Assembly (NCBI RefSeq): GCF_000298175.1
Contig: NZ_BAGZ01000005.1
Span: forward strand, 682,001-746,000
DNA from: Austwickia chelonae NBRC 105200
GTDB taxonomy: Bacteria > Actinomycetota > Actinomycetes > Actinomycetales > Dermatophilaceae
Reading direction: 5' to 3'
Length of the DNA: 64,000 nt
Notes under the pieces: generated by a model
Told to the model about the DNA's origin: nothing
Database searches by the model: none
The model's input: the letters and a program-made list of their open reading frames with translations, nothing else
Position numbers and translations under genes: made by a program
Shown: positions 17,468 to 30,044 of the stretch, piece by piece
How positions within the stretch are numbered: the first letter of the stretch is position 1
Layout of the letters: each line of letters begins with the position of its first letter

Positions 17468-18355
17468 CAGTGGCCCCCCGTCCCGGGCGCACCCACCGCG
17501 TCGGAGGGCACCCGGCAACGGCCGTCCTCGAAGGACTCCCAGCGCACCAGATCACCCCGGAAGGTCGGCCCCTCCGTACAGGAACGCACCATGCGCGTAC
17601 GCCCGTCCGTGTCCCGGACCGGCATCACGCAGGTCATACAGACCCCGATGCCACAGGCCATGGACTCCTCCACCGTCACCTGAGCTGTTGCTCCGTGTGC
17701 GTCGGCGATCCGAGTCACCGCCTGCAACATGGGCATCGGCCCACAGGCGTAGACGACGGTCGCTCCCACGTCGTCGATCAGGCCCGGCAGGACGTCGGAC
17801 ACCCACCCGCGGACCCCGGCACTGCCGTCGTCCGTCGTGACCAGCACCGGGTCGGCGCACTCCGCCGCCGACCCGACCCCGTACAGCCGTTCCTCGTCCG
17901 CAGCACCCAGGACCATCGCCACCTCGCATCCTCGGGAACGCAGCGACCGGGCCAGCCAGAACAACGGCGCACTCCCGTACCCACCCCCCACGAGAACGCA
18001 GGAGACCGGGACCTCCGGCAGCGGGAACGGCCTGCCCGACGGGCCCACCATGTCGACCTGCCCGCCGATACCCAGAGCGGTCAGCCAGCGCGACCCCCGG
18101 CCGTGCGGGGCCACCACCAGCTCGACCAGACCTCGACGACCACCCCCCGACGGGACGACCCGGCTCAGCGAGAAAGCTCTGCGCAACAGGGCACCGCTCA
18201 ACTCACCCCCCACCGTCACCGTCACGAAATGCCCGGGTTCGGCGATGTCGGCGATCCGGTCCGCCTCGAAAACCATCCGACGGTAGGCACCCGTCCACGC
18301 CGCATCCACCAGAGTCGCCGTGACCTGCGCCGGGGACACCCCGGCCGTTGAATGC

Positions 18356-18363
<8 letters not shown>
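17467..18363 (-). CDS. pyrK: Dihydroorotate dehydrogenase electron transfer subunit
   Basis: PyrK is the FAD and [2Fe-2S] subunit that carries electrons from PyrD to NAD. With GTG at 18363, overlapping carB by 8 bases, it has 298 residues. RRAFSLS is the FAD-binding motif, [22 protein letters not shown] the nucleotide-binding turn, [12 protein letters not shown] the ferredoxin-reductase motif, and [12 protein letters not shown] plus a later SCTEGP the four cluster cysteines. The frame is open further upstream but only as antisense-like sequence inside carB. Confidence 0.93.
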
Positions 18364-21708
<3,345 letters not shown>

Positions 21709-21709
<1 letters not shown>

Positions 21710-22959
21710 CAGTCCTGGCCTCCGAGGGAAGAAGTCGGGGACGCCGACACGATGGTGGTCGTGGCGTCGAGCATGAGGTCGAGGAAACGGTCGAAGAGAT
21801 ACGCCGAATCGTGGGGTCCGGCTGCCGCCTCGGGGTGGTACTGCACGGAGAAGGCCGGGATGTCGAGGCATCGGAGGCCTTCGACGACCTGGTCGTTCAA
21901 GGAGATATGGGAGACCTCGACACGCCCGTAGGTCGTGTGCTGCCCGGTGTCGCTCGGCGCGGTCACCACCGCGTCGAGCGGGGCGTCGACGGCGAAACCG
22001 TGGTTCTGTGCAGTGATCTCCACTCGGCCGGTGGCGCGGTCCAGGACAGGTTGGTTGATGCCGCGATGTCCGTAGCGGAGTTTGTAGGTGTCGAAGCCCA
22101 ACGCCCGGCCGAACAGTTGGTTGCCGAAGCAGATCCCGAAGTAGGGGATGCGGGCGTCCAACACCTGTTGCAGGAGTGCGACCTGGGCGTCTGCGGTGGC
22201 GGGGTCTCCGGGGCCGTTGGACAGAAAGGCTCCGTCCGGTCCACCACCGCGGGCCCGGGAACCTTCAGTGACGCCGGGGATCGTGCGCAGGTCCTCGTAG
22301 GAGGATCCTGCGGGCAGGATGTGCACCTCGATGCCCCGTTCGGCCATCCGGTGCGGGGTCATCGATTTGAGTCCGAGGTCGAGCGCGGCGACCACGGCGC
22401 GTCGCCGGCCGACAGCCGGTACCACGTAGGCGGCATCGGTACTGACCTCCTCGGCCAGGCGCGCGCCGGACATGGTCGGGGCGGAACGGACCCGGGCCAG
22501 TAGTTCGTTCTGCCCGGCCTGGGCCTGGTCGCCGGAGAAGATCCCGGCCCGCATGGCGCCTGCTTCCCTGACGTGCCGGGTGATCGCCCTCGTGTCGACC
22601 TCGCACAGTCCGACGACCCCTGCTGCCTGCAGCTCGGATTCCAGGTCACGGCGGCTACGCCAGTTGCTGGGACGTGGTGCGGGATCGCGGACGACGAACC
22701 CGGCGACCCAGATACGACTCGATTCGGCGTCCTCGTCGTTCATCCCGGTGTTGCCGACGTGCGGTGCGGTCATGGCCACGATCTGTCGGTGATAGCTGGG
22801 GTCGGTGAGTGTCTCCTGGTAGCCGGTCATTCCGGTGGAGAAGACGATCTCCCCCACGGCTGCGCCCTCGGCTCCGTAGGCCCGCCCGGTGAACACCCGG
22901 CCGTCCTCGAGAACGAGGACGGCCGGGGTCCGGGGCGACCGTGTAGCGGTCGTCGTCAT
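21709..22959 (-). CDS. carA: Carbamoyl phosphate synthase small subunit
   Basis: CarA is the class I glutamine amidotransferase that feeds ammonia to CarB. The ATG at 22959 ([25 protein letters not shown]) overlaps the pyrC stop (ATGA) and gives 416 residues. The nucleophile cysteine is in [15 protein letters not shown] and the catalytic histidine/glutamate pair in [26 protein letters not shown] and [12 protein letters not shown] are further family blocks. A longer open frame extends to 24303, but it is the shadow of pyrC. Confidence 0.96.
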
Positions 22960-24245
22960 TGCAGTCGGCCCTCCAACAGGGTCGGGACGCCGCGGAGCAG
23001 GGTGGTCTTCACCCGTCCGTGCAGGGTACGTCCGTGGTAGGGGTTGTTGCGGGAGATGGATGCACTGTCGTCTCGGTCGACCACGATCGTGGCTTCCGGG
23101 TCGACGAGGGTGATGTTCGCCGGTTCGCCTGCGGCCAGCGGGCGCCCGTGGTCGGTCAACCCGGCGATCCGCGCGGGCTCGGTCGACATCGTCCGGGCCA
23201 CGTCGGGCCAGGTCATCCGACCGGGTCTGACCATGACCTCGGTCACCACCGAGAGCGCGGTTTCCAGGCCGAGCATCCCGAAGGCGGCGATCTGGAAGTC
23301 GTGTTCCTTGTCGTTGCGGGCGTGGGGGGCGTGGTCGGTGGCGACCGCGTCGATCGTCCCGTCGGCCAGGCCGGCCCGTACAGCTTCGACGTCCTCGAGC
23401 GGGCGCAGTGGCGGATTGACCTTGTAGACCGGGTCGTAGCCTTCGAGCAGGTCGGTGGTGAGCATCAGGTGGTGCGGGGTCGCTTCGGCCGTGACCTGGA
23501 TGCCTTGGGACTTGGCCCATCTGACGATCTCCACGCTGCCTGCGGTCGACAGGTGGCAGATGTGCAGTCGTGATCCGGTCTGTCGTGCCAGCATCACGTC
23601 CCGGGCGATGATCGTCTCCTCGGCGACGGCGGGCCATCCGGGCAGGCCGAGCCGTCCGGAGACCGTTCCTTCGTGGCAGCAGGCCGTGTGCGGGGCCAGT
23701 CGCGGGTCCTGGGCGTGTTGTGCGATGACTCCGCCGAAGGTTTTCACGTATTCGAGGGCTCGGCGCATGACCTGGGGGTCGTGGACGCAGCGGCCGTCGT
23801 CGGAGAACATGGATACGGCGGCCCGGCTGCGGTGCATCAGTCCCAGTTCGGCGAGTTCTTCTCCTCGCAGGCCCTTGGTGACCGCCCCGACGGGGTATAC
23901 GTCGGCGTAGGCGCTGCGTCGTCCGTGTTCCCAGACCCATTCGGCGAGGATCGCGGTGTCGGTGACCGGTTCGGTGTTGGCCATCGCCAGCACGGCCGTA
24001 TAGCCGCCGCGGGCTGCCGCTCTGGACCCGGATTCGATGGTCTCTGCGTCTTCCCGTCCGGGTTCGCGCAGGTGGGTGTGCATGTCCACCAGGCCGGGCA
24101 GGGCGATCAGTCCGTCGGCGTCGATGGTCTTTGTCCCGGCGGGGATGTCGACGTCCTGGCCGATCGCGTCGATCCGTCCGTCGCGGACGAGGATGTCCCC
24201 GCGCCCCTGCCCGAGCAGGTCGGCGCCTTTGACGAGCAGGCTCAT
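22956..24245 (-). CDS. pyrC: Dihydroorotase
   Basis: PyrC cyclises carbamoyl aspartate to dihydroorotate. The 429-residue protein is a class I, zinc-dependent amidohydrolase: [13 protein letters not shown] (HxH metal ligands), [20 protein letters not shown] and TEATPHHL (metal histidines), and [11 protein letters not shown] (catalytic aspartate). The ATG overlaps the pyrB stop and the stop overlaps the carA start, both as ATGA. Confidence 0.96.
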   Translation of the reverse strand: MSLLVKGADLLGQGRGDILVRDGRIDAIGQDVDIPAGTKTIDADGLIALPGLVDMHTHLREPGREDAETIESGSRAAARGGYTAVLAMANTEPVTDTAILAEWVWEHGRRSAYADVYPVGAVTKGLRGEELAELGLMHRSRAAVSMFSDDGRCVHDPQVMRRALEYVKTFGGVIAQHAQDPRLAPHTACCHEGTVSGRLGLPGWPAVAEETIIARDVMLARQTGSRLHICHLSTAGSVEIVRWAKSQGIQVTAEATPHHLMLTTDLLEGYDPVYKVNPPLRPLEDVEAVRAGLADGTIDAVATDHAPHARNDKEHDFQIAAFGMLGLETALSVVTEVMVRPGRMTWPDVARTMSTEPARIAGLTDHGRPLAAGEPANITLVDPEATIVVDRDDSASISRNNPYHGRTLHGRVKTTLLRGVPTLLEGRLQ

Positions 24246-25183
24246 GCCGCGCTCCCTTCCCCGGAGAAGACGTGGAACAGGACGGCCATGCGGGTGTACA
24301 CACCGGCTGCGACCTGGTCGAGGATCAGCGAGTTCGCCGCGTCTGCGGCTTCGGGTGAGATCTCCAGTCCGCGGTTCATCGGCCCGGGGTGGCAGATGAC
24401 GGCTTCCTTGCCCAGTCTTTCCAATCGCGGCCGGGTGAGGCCGAACAGGGCGCTGTACTCCGCTTCGGTGGGGAAGAAACCGCCGCTCATCCGTTCGCGT
24501 TGGACGCGCAGCATCATCAGTGCGTCGACGTCTCCGATCATCGAGTCGAGGTCGTAGGTGGTGGAGAATCCTTCGGCGGCGGCTCGTTCCTCGATGCCCG
24601 GGGGCATCAGGGTCGGAGGGGCTACCAGGGTGACGTGGGCGCCGAGGGTCCGCAGGCAGAAGATGTTCGATCGGACGACCCTGCTGTGCAGCAGGTCACC
24701 GACGATGGCGACGTGGCGTCCTTCGAGGTCGCCCAGGCGTTGCCGCATGGCGTAGGCGTCCAGCAATGCCTGGGTGGGATGTTCGTGGGTGCCGTCGCCG
24801 GCGTTGACGACGGGCAGTCCTGTCCAGTCCATCGCGAGTTTCGGGGCCCCTGAAGCAGAGTGGCGGATGACGAAGCCGTCCACGCCCATGGCGGCGATGG
24901 TGAGCACTGTGTCCCGCAGTGATTCGCCCTTGGAGGTCGACGATCCTTTGCCGGAGAAGCTCATCGTGTCGGCCGACAGTGATTTGGCGGCCAGGTCGAA
25001 GGAGTTCTTGGTTCGGGTCGAGTCCTCGAAGAAGGCGTTGACGACGGTGACTCCGCGTAGCGCAGGGATCTTCTTCATCTCGCGGCGGCGGCGGACTTTT
25101 TCCATCTCTTCGGCGGTGTCGAGGAGCTGGGTGATCTGATCGCGGGTGAGTCCGTCGGTGGAGAGGAAATGGGGCAGCTTCAT
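24242..25183 (-). CDS. pyrB: Aspartate carbamoyltransferase catalytic subunit
   Basis: PyrB joins carbamoyl phosphate and aspartate, the committed step of pyrimidine synthesis. The 313 residues show [19 protein letters not shown] with the carbamoyl phosphate-binding STRT motif, [18 protein letters not shown] with the HPTQ motif, and [12 protein letters not shown] near the C-terminus. No pyrI regulatory subunit is present, as expected in Gram-positive bacteria. It follows pyrR through a TGATG overlap. Confidence 0.97.
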   Translation of the reverse strand: MKLPHFLSTDGLTRDQITQLLDTAEEMEKVRRRREMKKIPALRGVTVVNAFFEDSTRTKNSFDLAAKSLSADTMSFSGKGSSTSKGESLRDTVLTIAAMGVDGFVIRHSASGAPKLAMDWTGLPVVNAGDGTHEHPTQALLDAYAMRQRLGDLEGRHVAIVGDLLHSRVVRSNIFCLRTLGAHVTLVAPPTLMPPGIEERAAAEGFSTTYDLDSMIGDVDALMMLRVQRERMSGGFFPTEAEYSALFGLTRPRLERLGKEAVICHPGPMNRGLEISPEAADAANSLILDQVAAGVYTRMAVLFHVFSGEGSAA

Positions 25184-25809
25184 CAGCGGTCGCCTCCGGT
25201 GATCCGTACCTCGTCGAGACCGTCGGCCTCGGCCAGCAGCACGTCGACCCGTTCGCTGCTGGAGGTGGGCAGGTTCTTGCCGACGTGGTCAGCCCGGATG
25301 GGCAGTTCGCGGTGTCCGCGGTCGACGAGCACTGCCAGTCGCACGGCCCGGGGTCGTCCGATGTCGTTCAGGGCGTCGAGGGCTGCGCGGATCGTGCGGC
25401 CGGAGTAGAGCACGTCGTCGACCAGTACCACGACGAGGTCGTCGATCCCGCATTCGGGGATGTCGGTGGATTCGACCCTTCTGGTGGGATGACGCCGTAG
25501 GTCGTCCCGGTAGAGGGTGACGTCGAGGTTGCCGACGGGGATCTCGTGTCCTTCGACCTCACTCATGAGGCGGGCGAGGCGGGCTGCCAGGGGCATTCCC
25601 CGGGTTCGGATGCCGAGGACGACGAGCTTGTCGCCGCCTTTGTTGCGTTCGAGCACTTCATGGGCCATTCGGCGCAGCGCTCGGGAGATGTCGGCCTCGC
25701 CCAGGACGATCTTGACGTCCGGGGGGGCTGTGGGATCGGTGGATGTTCCCGCGGCTGGTGTCCTTCCAGCCTGCTCGGGATGGGATCGTGCCGAGTCAGG
25801 ACGCACCAT
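25183..25809 (-). CDS. pyrR: Bifunctional pyr operon regulatory protein/uracil phosphoribosyltransferase PyrR
   Basis: PyrR binds pyr leader RNA in response to uridine nucleotides and has weak uracil phosphoribosyltransferase activity. The ATG at 25809 gives 208 residues and is preceded by GGAAGGAGGT at good spacing, which decides it over a start at 25836. The first ~30 residues are variable, followed by [22 protein letters not shown]. The PRPP loop [19 protein letters not shown] is intact, and [20 protein letters not shown] is the RNA-binding/dimer region. It is the first gene of the nine-gene operon, just downstream of its own binding loop. Confidence 0.95.
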   Translation of the reverse strand: MVRPDSARSHPEQAGRTPAAGTSTDPTAPPDVKIVLGEADISRALRRMAHEVLERNKGGDKLVVLGIRTRGMPLAARLARLMSEVEGHEIPVGNLDVTLYRDDLRRHPTRRVESTDIPECGIDDLVVVLVDDVLYSGRTIRAALDALNDIGRPRAVRLAVLVDRGHRELPIRADHVGKNLPTSSSERVDVLLAEADGLDEVRITGGDR

Positions 25810-25827
25810 GGCGCCAGACCTCCTTCC

Positions 25828-25843
25828 CCGCCTCACAGGACGG
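25828..25843 (-). promoter_or_regulatory. PyrR-binding RNA loop just upstream of the pyrR ribosome-binding site
   Basis: Minus-strand CCG-TCC-TGTGA-GG-CGG matches the known PyrR-binding loop pattern UCCNGNGAGG inside a short stem. The stem is CCG/CGG here and CAG/CUG in Bacillus loops. The element ends two bases before the AAGGAGGT ribosome-binding site of pyrR. In mycobacteria a loop at this place mediates translational repression by PyrR, and the same is inferred here. No terminator is needed in that model. Confidence 0.72.
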
Positions 25844-25955
25844 TGGTTAAAGGATGTCGAACGCTTACTGAGCGTAGCCGTCGAAGCACGATCCGACCAC
25901 TTTGCACCGTTTTAGGTGTGTGTCAGGGGTGTACCGGACCGTTCCCGGTGTGTCC

Positions 25956-27599
25956 TCAGAGCCGGAAGGTGCTGACCTTCTCCCGCAGTTGTACCGCCCG
26001 TTCGGCGAGGTCGCCGATGCCGGTGCCGATTTCTTCCATCGACTGCCCGGCCGAGTTGGCCGCCGAGGCTGCGATGTCCACGCCTTGGGCGATGTCCCCT
26101 GCTCCGGTTGCTGCTTCGGCGACATTGCGGCCCATCTCGTTGGTGGTGGCGGTCTGTTCCTCCACCGCGGAGGCGATCGTGGCCTGGGTGTCGTTGATCT
26201 GGGAGATGATCACCGAGATCTCGCTGATCGCGGCGACCGCCGCTTCGGTGTCGACCTGAATCTGTTCGACCCGGTGCCCGATGTCCTCCGTCGCCTTAGC
26301 GGTCTCCTGGGCGAGGTCCTTGACCTCGTTGGCGACGACGGCGAAGCCCTTGCCGGCCTCGCCGGCCCGGGCGGCTTCGATGGTGGCGTTCAAGGCCAAC
26401 AGGTTGGTCTGTTCCGCGATGGAGGTGATGGCCTTGACCACTTCGCCGATCTTCGCCGAGCTGTCGCCCAGCTTCGCCACCGTCGCATTCGTCCGGTCGG
26501 CCACTGTCACCGCCGACGCGGCGACTCCTGCGGCGTCCTGGGCGTTCTTGGCGATCTCCCGGATCGAGGCCGTCATCTCCTCGGTGCCGGCCGCCACGGT
26601 CTGGATGTTCGTGTTGACCTCCGAGGCCTTGGTCGAGGTGAGACCGACCTGGGTGGTGACGGTTCCGGCTTCCTGCCTGGCGTTCTGCGCCGAGGAGGCC
26701 AGCTGGGCCGAGGCCTGGGCGACATAGCCTGCGGTCTGGGCGGCGTCTTCCACCACGGCATGCAGGTTGAGCCGTGCCCGTTCGAGGTCCTTGGCCATCT
26801 GCCCGATCTCGTCCGCCGAGTCGACGACGGTGGGTCGGCTCAGGTCGCCTTCGGCGAGTGCGGCCAGTCCGGTCCGGACGGTCTCCACATTGGTACCGAT
26901 CCGTCGCAGCACGAGGACGGCCAGTGCTGTAGTGACCCCGAGTGCGCCGAGCAGGACTGCGACGACCAGAGTCACCGCGCCGGTCCGTGTGCTGTCGGCC
27001 TCGGCGGACAGGCGTTTGGAGTATTCGGCCAGTTCCTTCTCCGCGGAGTACAGCTGGGGTTCGTACCGGCGGATGATGCCCACGTTCCCGTTCGGTTCCG
27101 AGCTGAAGGACGTCGTCATGTACAGATCCCAGTTCTTGCCGTAGGCGAGGGGGACCAGGACGCTGTCCCGGTTCTTCTGCCATTCGCCGTAGGTGGTGAC
27201 GAACTGTTCGAAGGAGGGCATGATCTTGTCGCCGCCTTTGGCGCGGATCTGGGCGACGGCGTCGGCGATCTGGCCGTCGGTCTTCTTCACGACCGCCAGG
27301 GTGTCGTCCTTGCCCTTCTGGGTCTGTTCCAGTGCGACCCAGTCGAACATCATCCGGTTGTAGACCTGGCGGTGTTGGACGACGGTCAGCGGGCTCTTGA
27401 TCTCCTCGATGGAGGCCTGTTTCGCGGAGGCGTCGGCCATCCTCCCGAAGGAGACGATGCTGGCCAGGGTGATGGCCAGGGAGGCGAGGGCCATCACGGC
27501 GAGGACCGCGAGGATCTGCCCGCGCAGTTTCAGGCCCCGTCCGAGTCCTCCGACCCGGGAGATGGACGGCGGTGGGTCGAAGGCTGGGACAGCGGGCAT
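25956..27599 (-). CDS. Methyl-accepting chemotaxis protein
   Basis: This 547-residue membrane receptor has a first membrane segment at about 27-49, an extracytoplasmic four-helix-type sensor up to about 210, a second membrane segment at about 213-238 (TLVVAVLLGALGVTTALAVLVL), a HAMP domain and a long coiled-coil signalling domain. The kinase-contact tip is explicit: EQTNLLALNATIEAARAGEAGKGFAVVANEVKDLA. The tail ends ...LREKVSTFRL with no NWETF-type pentapeptide. No che genes are nearby, so it is an orphan receptor that must couple to CheA/CheW elsewhere. The sensed ligand is unknown. Confidence 0.93.
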   Translation of the reverse strand: MPAVPAFDPPPSISRVGGLGRGLKLRGQILAVLAVMALASLAITLASIVSFGRMADASAKQASIEEIKSPLTVVQHRQVYNRMMFDWVALEQTQKGKDDTLAVVKKTDGQIADAVAQIRAKGGDKIMPSFEQFVTTYGEWQKNRDSVLVPLAYGKNWDLYMTTSFSSEPNGNVGIIRRYEPQLYSAEKELAEYSKRLSAEADSTRTGAVTLVVAVLLGALGVTTALAVLVLRRIGTNVETVRTGLAALAEGDLSRPTVVDSADEIGQMAKDLERARLNLHAVVEDAAQTAGYVAQASAQLASSAQNARQEAGTVTTQVGLTSTKASEVNTNIQTVAAGTEEMTASIREIAKNAQDAAGVAASAVTVADRTNATVAKLGDSSAKIGEVVKAITSIAEQTNLLALNATIEAARAGEAGKGFAVVANEVKDLAQETAKATEDIGHRVEQIQVDTEAAVAAISEISVIISQINDTQATIASAVEEQTATTNEMGRNVAEAATGAGDIAQGVDIAASAANSAGQSMEEIGTGIGDLAERAVQLREKVSTFRL

Positions 27600-27750
27600 C
27601 GGTCTACTCCAAGGTCGGGCATCGCGGCGCCTGGTCGCGACGGAAGAGGCCAGGTTCCCGGCCTATTCGGCAGGAGATGGCCGGGCTGAAGCAGATCTTC
27701 GGACGGGCTTCTGTGCGATCCGGCCCGGGACGTTCCGCTGCCCGCGGGGT

Positions 27751-27808
27751 CGAACATGCCAGGCGGTGCGACTCGGCCGGAGCCGGGACGCACCGCCTGG
27801 CATGTTCG
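27751..27808. terminator. Perfect 20-bp inverted repeat with 18-base spacer
   Basis: The 20-base arms at 27751-27770 and 27789-27808 are exact reverse complements around an 18-base GC-rich spacer that can itself pair. The element lies 20 bases beyond the ABC permease stop and upstream of the chemotaxis receptor start. It should terminate the ABC operon, isolating the receptor gene. No T-tract follows on either strand. Confidence 0.65.
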
Positions 27809-27828
27809 GGCGGCGATGATGCGCCGGG

Positions 27829-28617
27829 TCATTTCACCTCGCGTCGGTAGCTGAGCCAGGCACCGACGAGGAAGGGGATGACGATCCAGACCAGTGCTGC
27901 GACCGCGCTGCGCTGCGCCTGTTCGGCTGTGAAATGGGCCTTTTCGAACGGTTGGGTCAGGACGCTCTGGCTCACCCATTCCATGACGGGGCGGGCTTTC
28001 TCCCACATGGACAGCGACAGGGTGATCATGGGTGCGATGTAGTAGATCGTGATGGCGAGGGCGTTGCTGGACAGCAGCAGGCCGAGCGCGAGGCCGATGA
28101 GCGTGTAGATCTCCAGCAGGGCGACGGACATCAGGATCGGCTTCGCCTCCAGGGTCCAGGCGTTCGGCGGGAGGGGAACCATTGCGCTTGAGGCCGCAGT
28201 GGCCAGCACCGACATCAGCATTCCCACTGATGCCACGACCAGGCTCACCATGAGGGTGGCGATGGACTTGGCCAGGAAGACCCTGATCCGACGCGGCTCG
28301 AGGGCAAAGGTGGCCAGTGCGCTGCGATGGCTCCATTCCGAGGTCATCGCGAGGATGCCCAGGACCGGGAGCAGCAGGGTGAGCGGCTGGAACCCGACCT
28401 TGCTGAAGGCGGCGAAGGACCGCATTTCCTCCGGGGCCGTGGTGGCCAGGACGGTCAGGATGGCTGCGCTCAGCCCGAGCATGACGATCAGCAACCAGCG
28501 GTTGGCGCGGGTGTCGAGGACCTTCCGTAGTTCGACCGCGAAGAGTCGCCAGAAGGGGATCCCGGGGACGCCGGCGAGGTCGAGGTGCGCTCCGGGGGCG
28601 GAGGTCGGGGCGGTCAT
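27829..28617 (-). CDS. ABC-2 type transporter permease
   Basis: This 262-residue protein has about six membrane segments: FWRLFAVELRKVLDTRANRW at the N-terminus (typical ABC-2 entry helix), WLLIVMLGLSAAILTVLA, LTLLLPVLGILAMTSEW, MVSLVVASVGMLMSVLATAAS, ISVALL/IGLALGLLL and ALVWIVIPFLVGAWLSY. It overlaps the ATPase gene by 4 bases (ATGA). Together they form a simple exporter. The substrate is unknown; similar pairs export lantibiotics or lipids, or serve drug resistance. Confidence 0.87.
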   Translation of the reverse strand: MTAPTSAPGAHLDLAGVPGIPFWRLFAVELRKVLDTRANRWLLIVMLGLSAAILTVLATTAPEEMRSFAAFSKVGFQPLTLLLPVLGILAMTSEWSHRSALATFALEPRRIRVFLAKSIATLMVSLVVASVGMLMSVLATAASSAMVPLPPNAWTLEAKPILMSVALLEIYTLIGLALGLLLSSNALAITIYYIAPMITLSLSMWEKARPVMEWVSQSVLTQPFEKAHFTAEQAQRSAVAALVWIVIPFLVGAWLSYRREVK

Positions 28618-29534
28618 GCTGCTTTTCCTTCCCGGGAGGTGTCGGCGGTCAGGGCGAGGAACATGTCCTCCAGGTCTTCCGGTTGTGATTCGGCCAATCG
28701 CCTCAGTGCCACGTGCGCGTCCAGGGCGATCCGACCGACCTCGGCAGACGCGGCGCCGACGGTGAGCAGCTCGCCTTCCACCGCGATGATGTCGATCCCC
28801 TGCGCACGCAGTGCGGCGTCGAGGGCGACGGTCCCTTCGGTGTCGACGGCTTGTACCTGGACGCTGTGTTTCCCGTCCTTCGCGGCGAGGAGTTCCGCTT
28901 TCGAGCCTTGGGCGACGATCTTGCCCTTGCCGATCATGACGATGTCGTCGGCGACGTGTTCGACCTCTTTGAGGAGATGGCTGGACAGGAGGACCGCTCC
29001 GCCCTGATCGGCGAAGTTGCGCAGTAGGTCGCGCATCCAGCGGATGCCGCCGGGGTCCAGCCCGTTGGCGGGTTCATCCAGGATCAGGACGCGAGGTTCG
29101 CCGAGCAGGGCGTGGGCCAGGCCCAGCCGCTGGCGCATGCCCAGGGAGTACCCGCCGCACCGCCGGTTCGCTTCCTTGTCGGAGAGTCCGACCGTGGTGA
29201 GGATCTCGGCGACCCGGCCTTTGGGCGCCCCGATCATCTGGGCCCCCAGCGTCAGGATCTCCCGGCCGCTCCGTCCTGGATGTTGGGCGGAGGCGTCGAG
29301 GAGGACACCGACGTATCTGCCGGGGTTGGGGAGGTCGACATAGCGACGTCCCAGCACCCGGACGGTGCCGGAGGTGGGGTGGGTGAGTCCGGTCATACAG
29401 CGCATCGCGGTGGATTTTCCTGCGCCGTTCGGGCCGAGGAAGCCGACTACGCGTCCGGGCCGCACGGTGAAGGAGATGTCGTCGACGGCGCGTACGCCTC
29501 GATAGTGCTTGGTCAGATGTTCTACCTCGATCAT
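28614..29534 (-). CDS. ABC transporter ATP-binding protein
   Basis: This 306-residue ATPase drives the adjacent permease. MIEVEHLTKHYRGVRAVDDISF starts the domain; GFLGPNGAGKSTAMRCMTGL is Walker A, YSLGMRQRLGLAHALLGEPRVLILDEPANGLDP is the signature plus Walker B, and LLSSHLLKEVEHVAD the H-loop. The ~90-residue C-terminal tail is typical of the DrrA/CcmA-like group. The ATG at 29534 matches family starts, but no clear ribosome-binding site precedes it. An 11-base palindrome, ATGTTCAACAT, abuts it (29535-29545). Confidence 0.92.
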   Translation of the reverse strand: MIEVEHLTKHYRGVRAVDDISFTVRPGRVVGFLGPNGAGKSTAMRCMTGLTHPTSGTVRVLGRRYVDLPNPGRYVGVLLDASAQHPGRSGREILTLGAQMIGAPKGRVAEILTTVGLSDKEANRRCGGYSLGMRQRLGLAHALLGEPRVLILDEPANGLDPGGIRWMRDLLRNFADQGGAVLLSSHLLKEVEHVADDIVMIGKGKIVAQGSKAELLAAKDGKHSVQVQAVDTEGTVALDAALRAQGIDIIAVEGELLTVGAASAEVGRIALDAHVALRRLAESQPEDLEDMFLALTADTSREGKAA

Positions 29535-29596
29535 ATGTTCAACATTGCCGGGGCGGGGCGCCGGACACAATCGTCCGTGGGGTGGAGATTCCGCGA

Positions 29597-29636
29597 CTTT
29601 AGAGGGGGTTCCCGGCGGGTGCGCCCCCTCCGAAAG
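29597..29636. repeat. Hairpin CTTT-GAGGGGG/CCCCCTC-AAAG
   Basis: GAGGGGG (29602-29608) pairs with CCCCCTC (29624-29630) and the flanking CTTT/AAAG adds four pairs after a small internal loop. It stands between two divergent genes, where no protein gene needs a terminator. It would terminate anything transcribed on the minus strand from the folded element at 29662-29741. Confidence 0.45.
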
Positions 29637-29661
29637 TGTGGTTCGGGGGGTGGGTTGTAGG

Positions 29662-29784
29662 GCCTGGAAAGCGTTCCGTAGGGTGTGCCCACGAGGAAGT
29701 GATCAAAGGTTCATCGATTCCTCGAAATACCCTTTCCAGGCAGATCCGTGACGAAGGTCCCGATCCGACCGAGAGTCGTTTTTT
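29662..29784 (+). ncRNA. Candidate structured RNA upstream of pflB
   Basis: Nested pairings span 80 bases: GCCTGGAA/TTCCAGGC (29662-29669 with 29734-29741), AGGGT/ACCCT (29680-29684 with 29729-29733, stacked directly on the first), CGAGGAA/TTCCTCG (29692-29698 with 29718-29724) and GTGA/TCAT with an 8-base loop. A 10-base bulge is on the 5' side only. Downstream, CGAC-loop-GTCG is followed by TTTTTT (29779-29784), a rare T-run here. The layout resembles an aptamer plus terminator or a short sRNA. The plus strand is favoured by a G-U pair and the T6. No known class was recognised. Confidence 0.35.
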
Positions 29785-30044
29785 ACGCGAAACTCCCTGG
29801 CCAGCAGGGGTCATCGCAGAACTGAGGCCGGTTTTTCTGAGCAAAAGCCGCGCGTTAGTCTTAATCCAGCAATATCATTCGGCCCCACCGAGGGGGCAAC
29901 GGTGCGCGACAAGGACGTCGCGAACACATCGGAGCGGTATCCTCCGCACGTCCGATGCGCCGTTCCAGCGGTACACGCAGGGAGCATCGCGGCTCCGCGC
30001 CGCGTCACCCCATGCGTGCCCAGATCATGGAGGAGTGCACGCCC

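Larger units (their letters stand above)
29535..30044. other. 510-base divergent intergenic region with folded elements
   Basis: No credible gene was found between the ABC ATPase (minus) and pflB (plus). The region is locally AT-richer than its flanks near 29700-29880. It contains a palindrome at 29535-29545, a hairpin at 29597-29636, the folded element at 29662-29741 and a T6 tract at 29779-29784. Promoters for both flanking operons must lie here. TATCAT at about 29872-29877 is a possible -10 for pflB, without a convincing -35. Confidence 0.6.

Noticed and set aside
29662-29741. ZTP (pfl motif) riboswitch
   Set aside because: The position before pflB prompted the check, but the conserved ZTP blocks are not present on either strand, so only a generic structured element is proposed.
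29599-29844. Small minus-strand open frame in the pflB upstream region
   Set aside because: No ribosome-binding site, biased composition, and it runs over hairpins; not credible as a gene.
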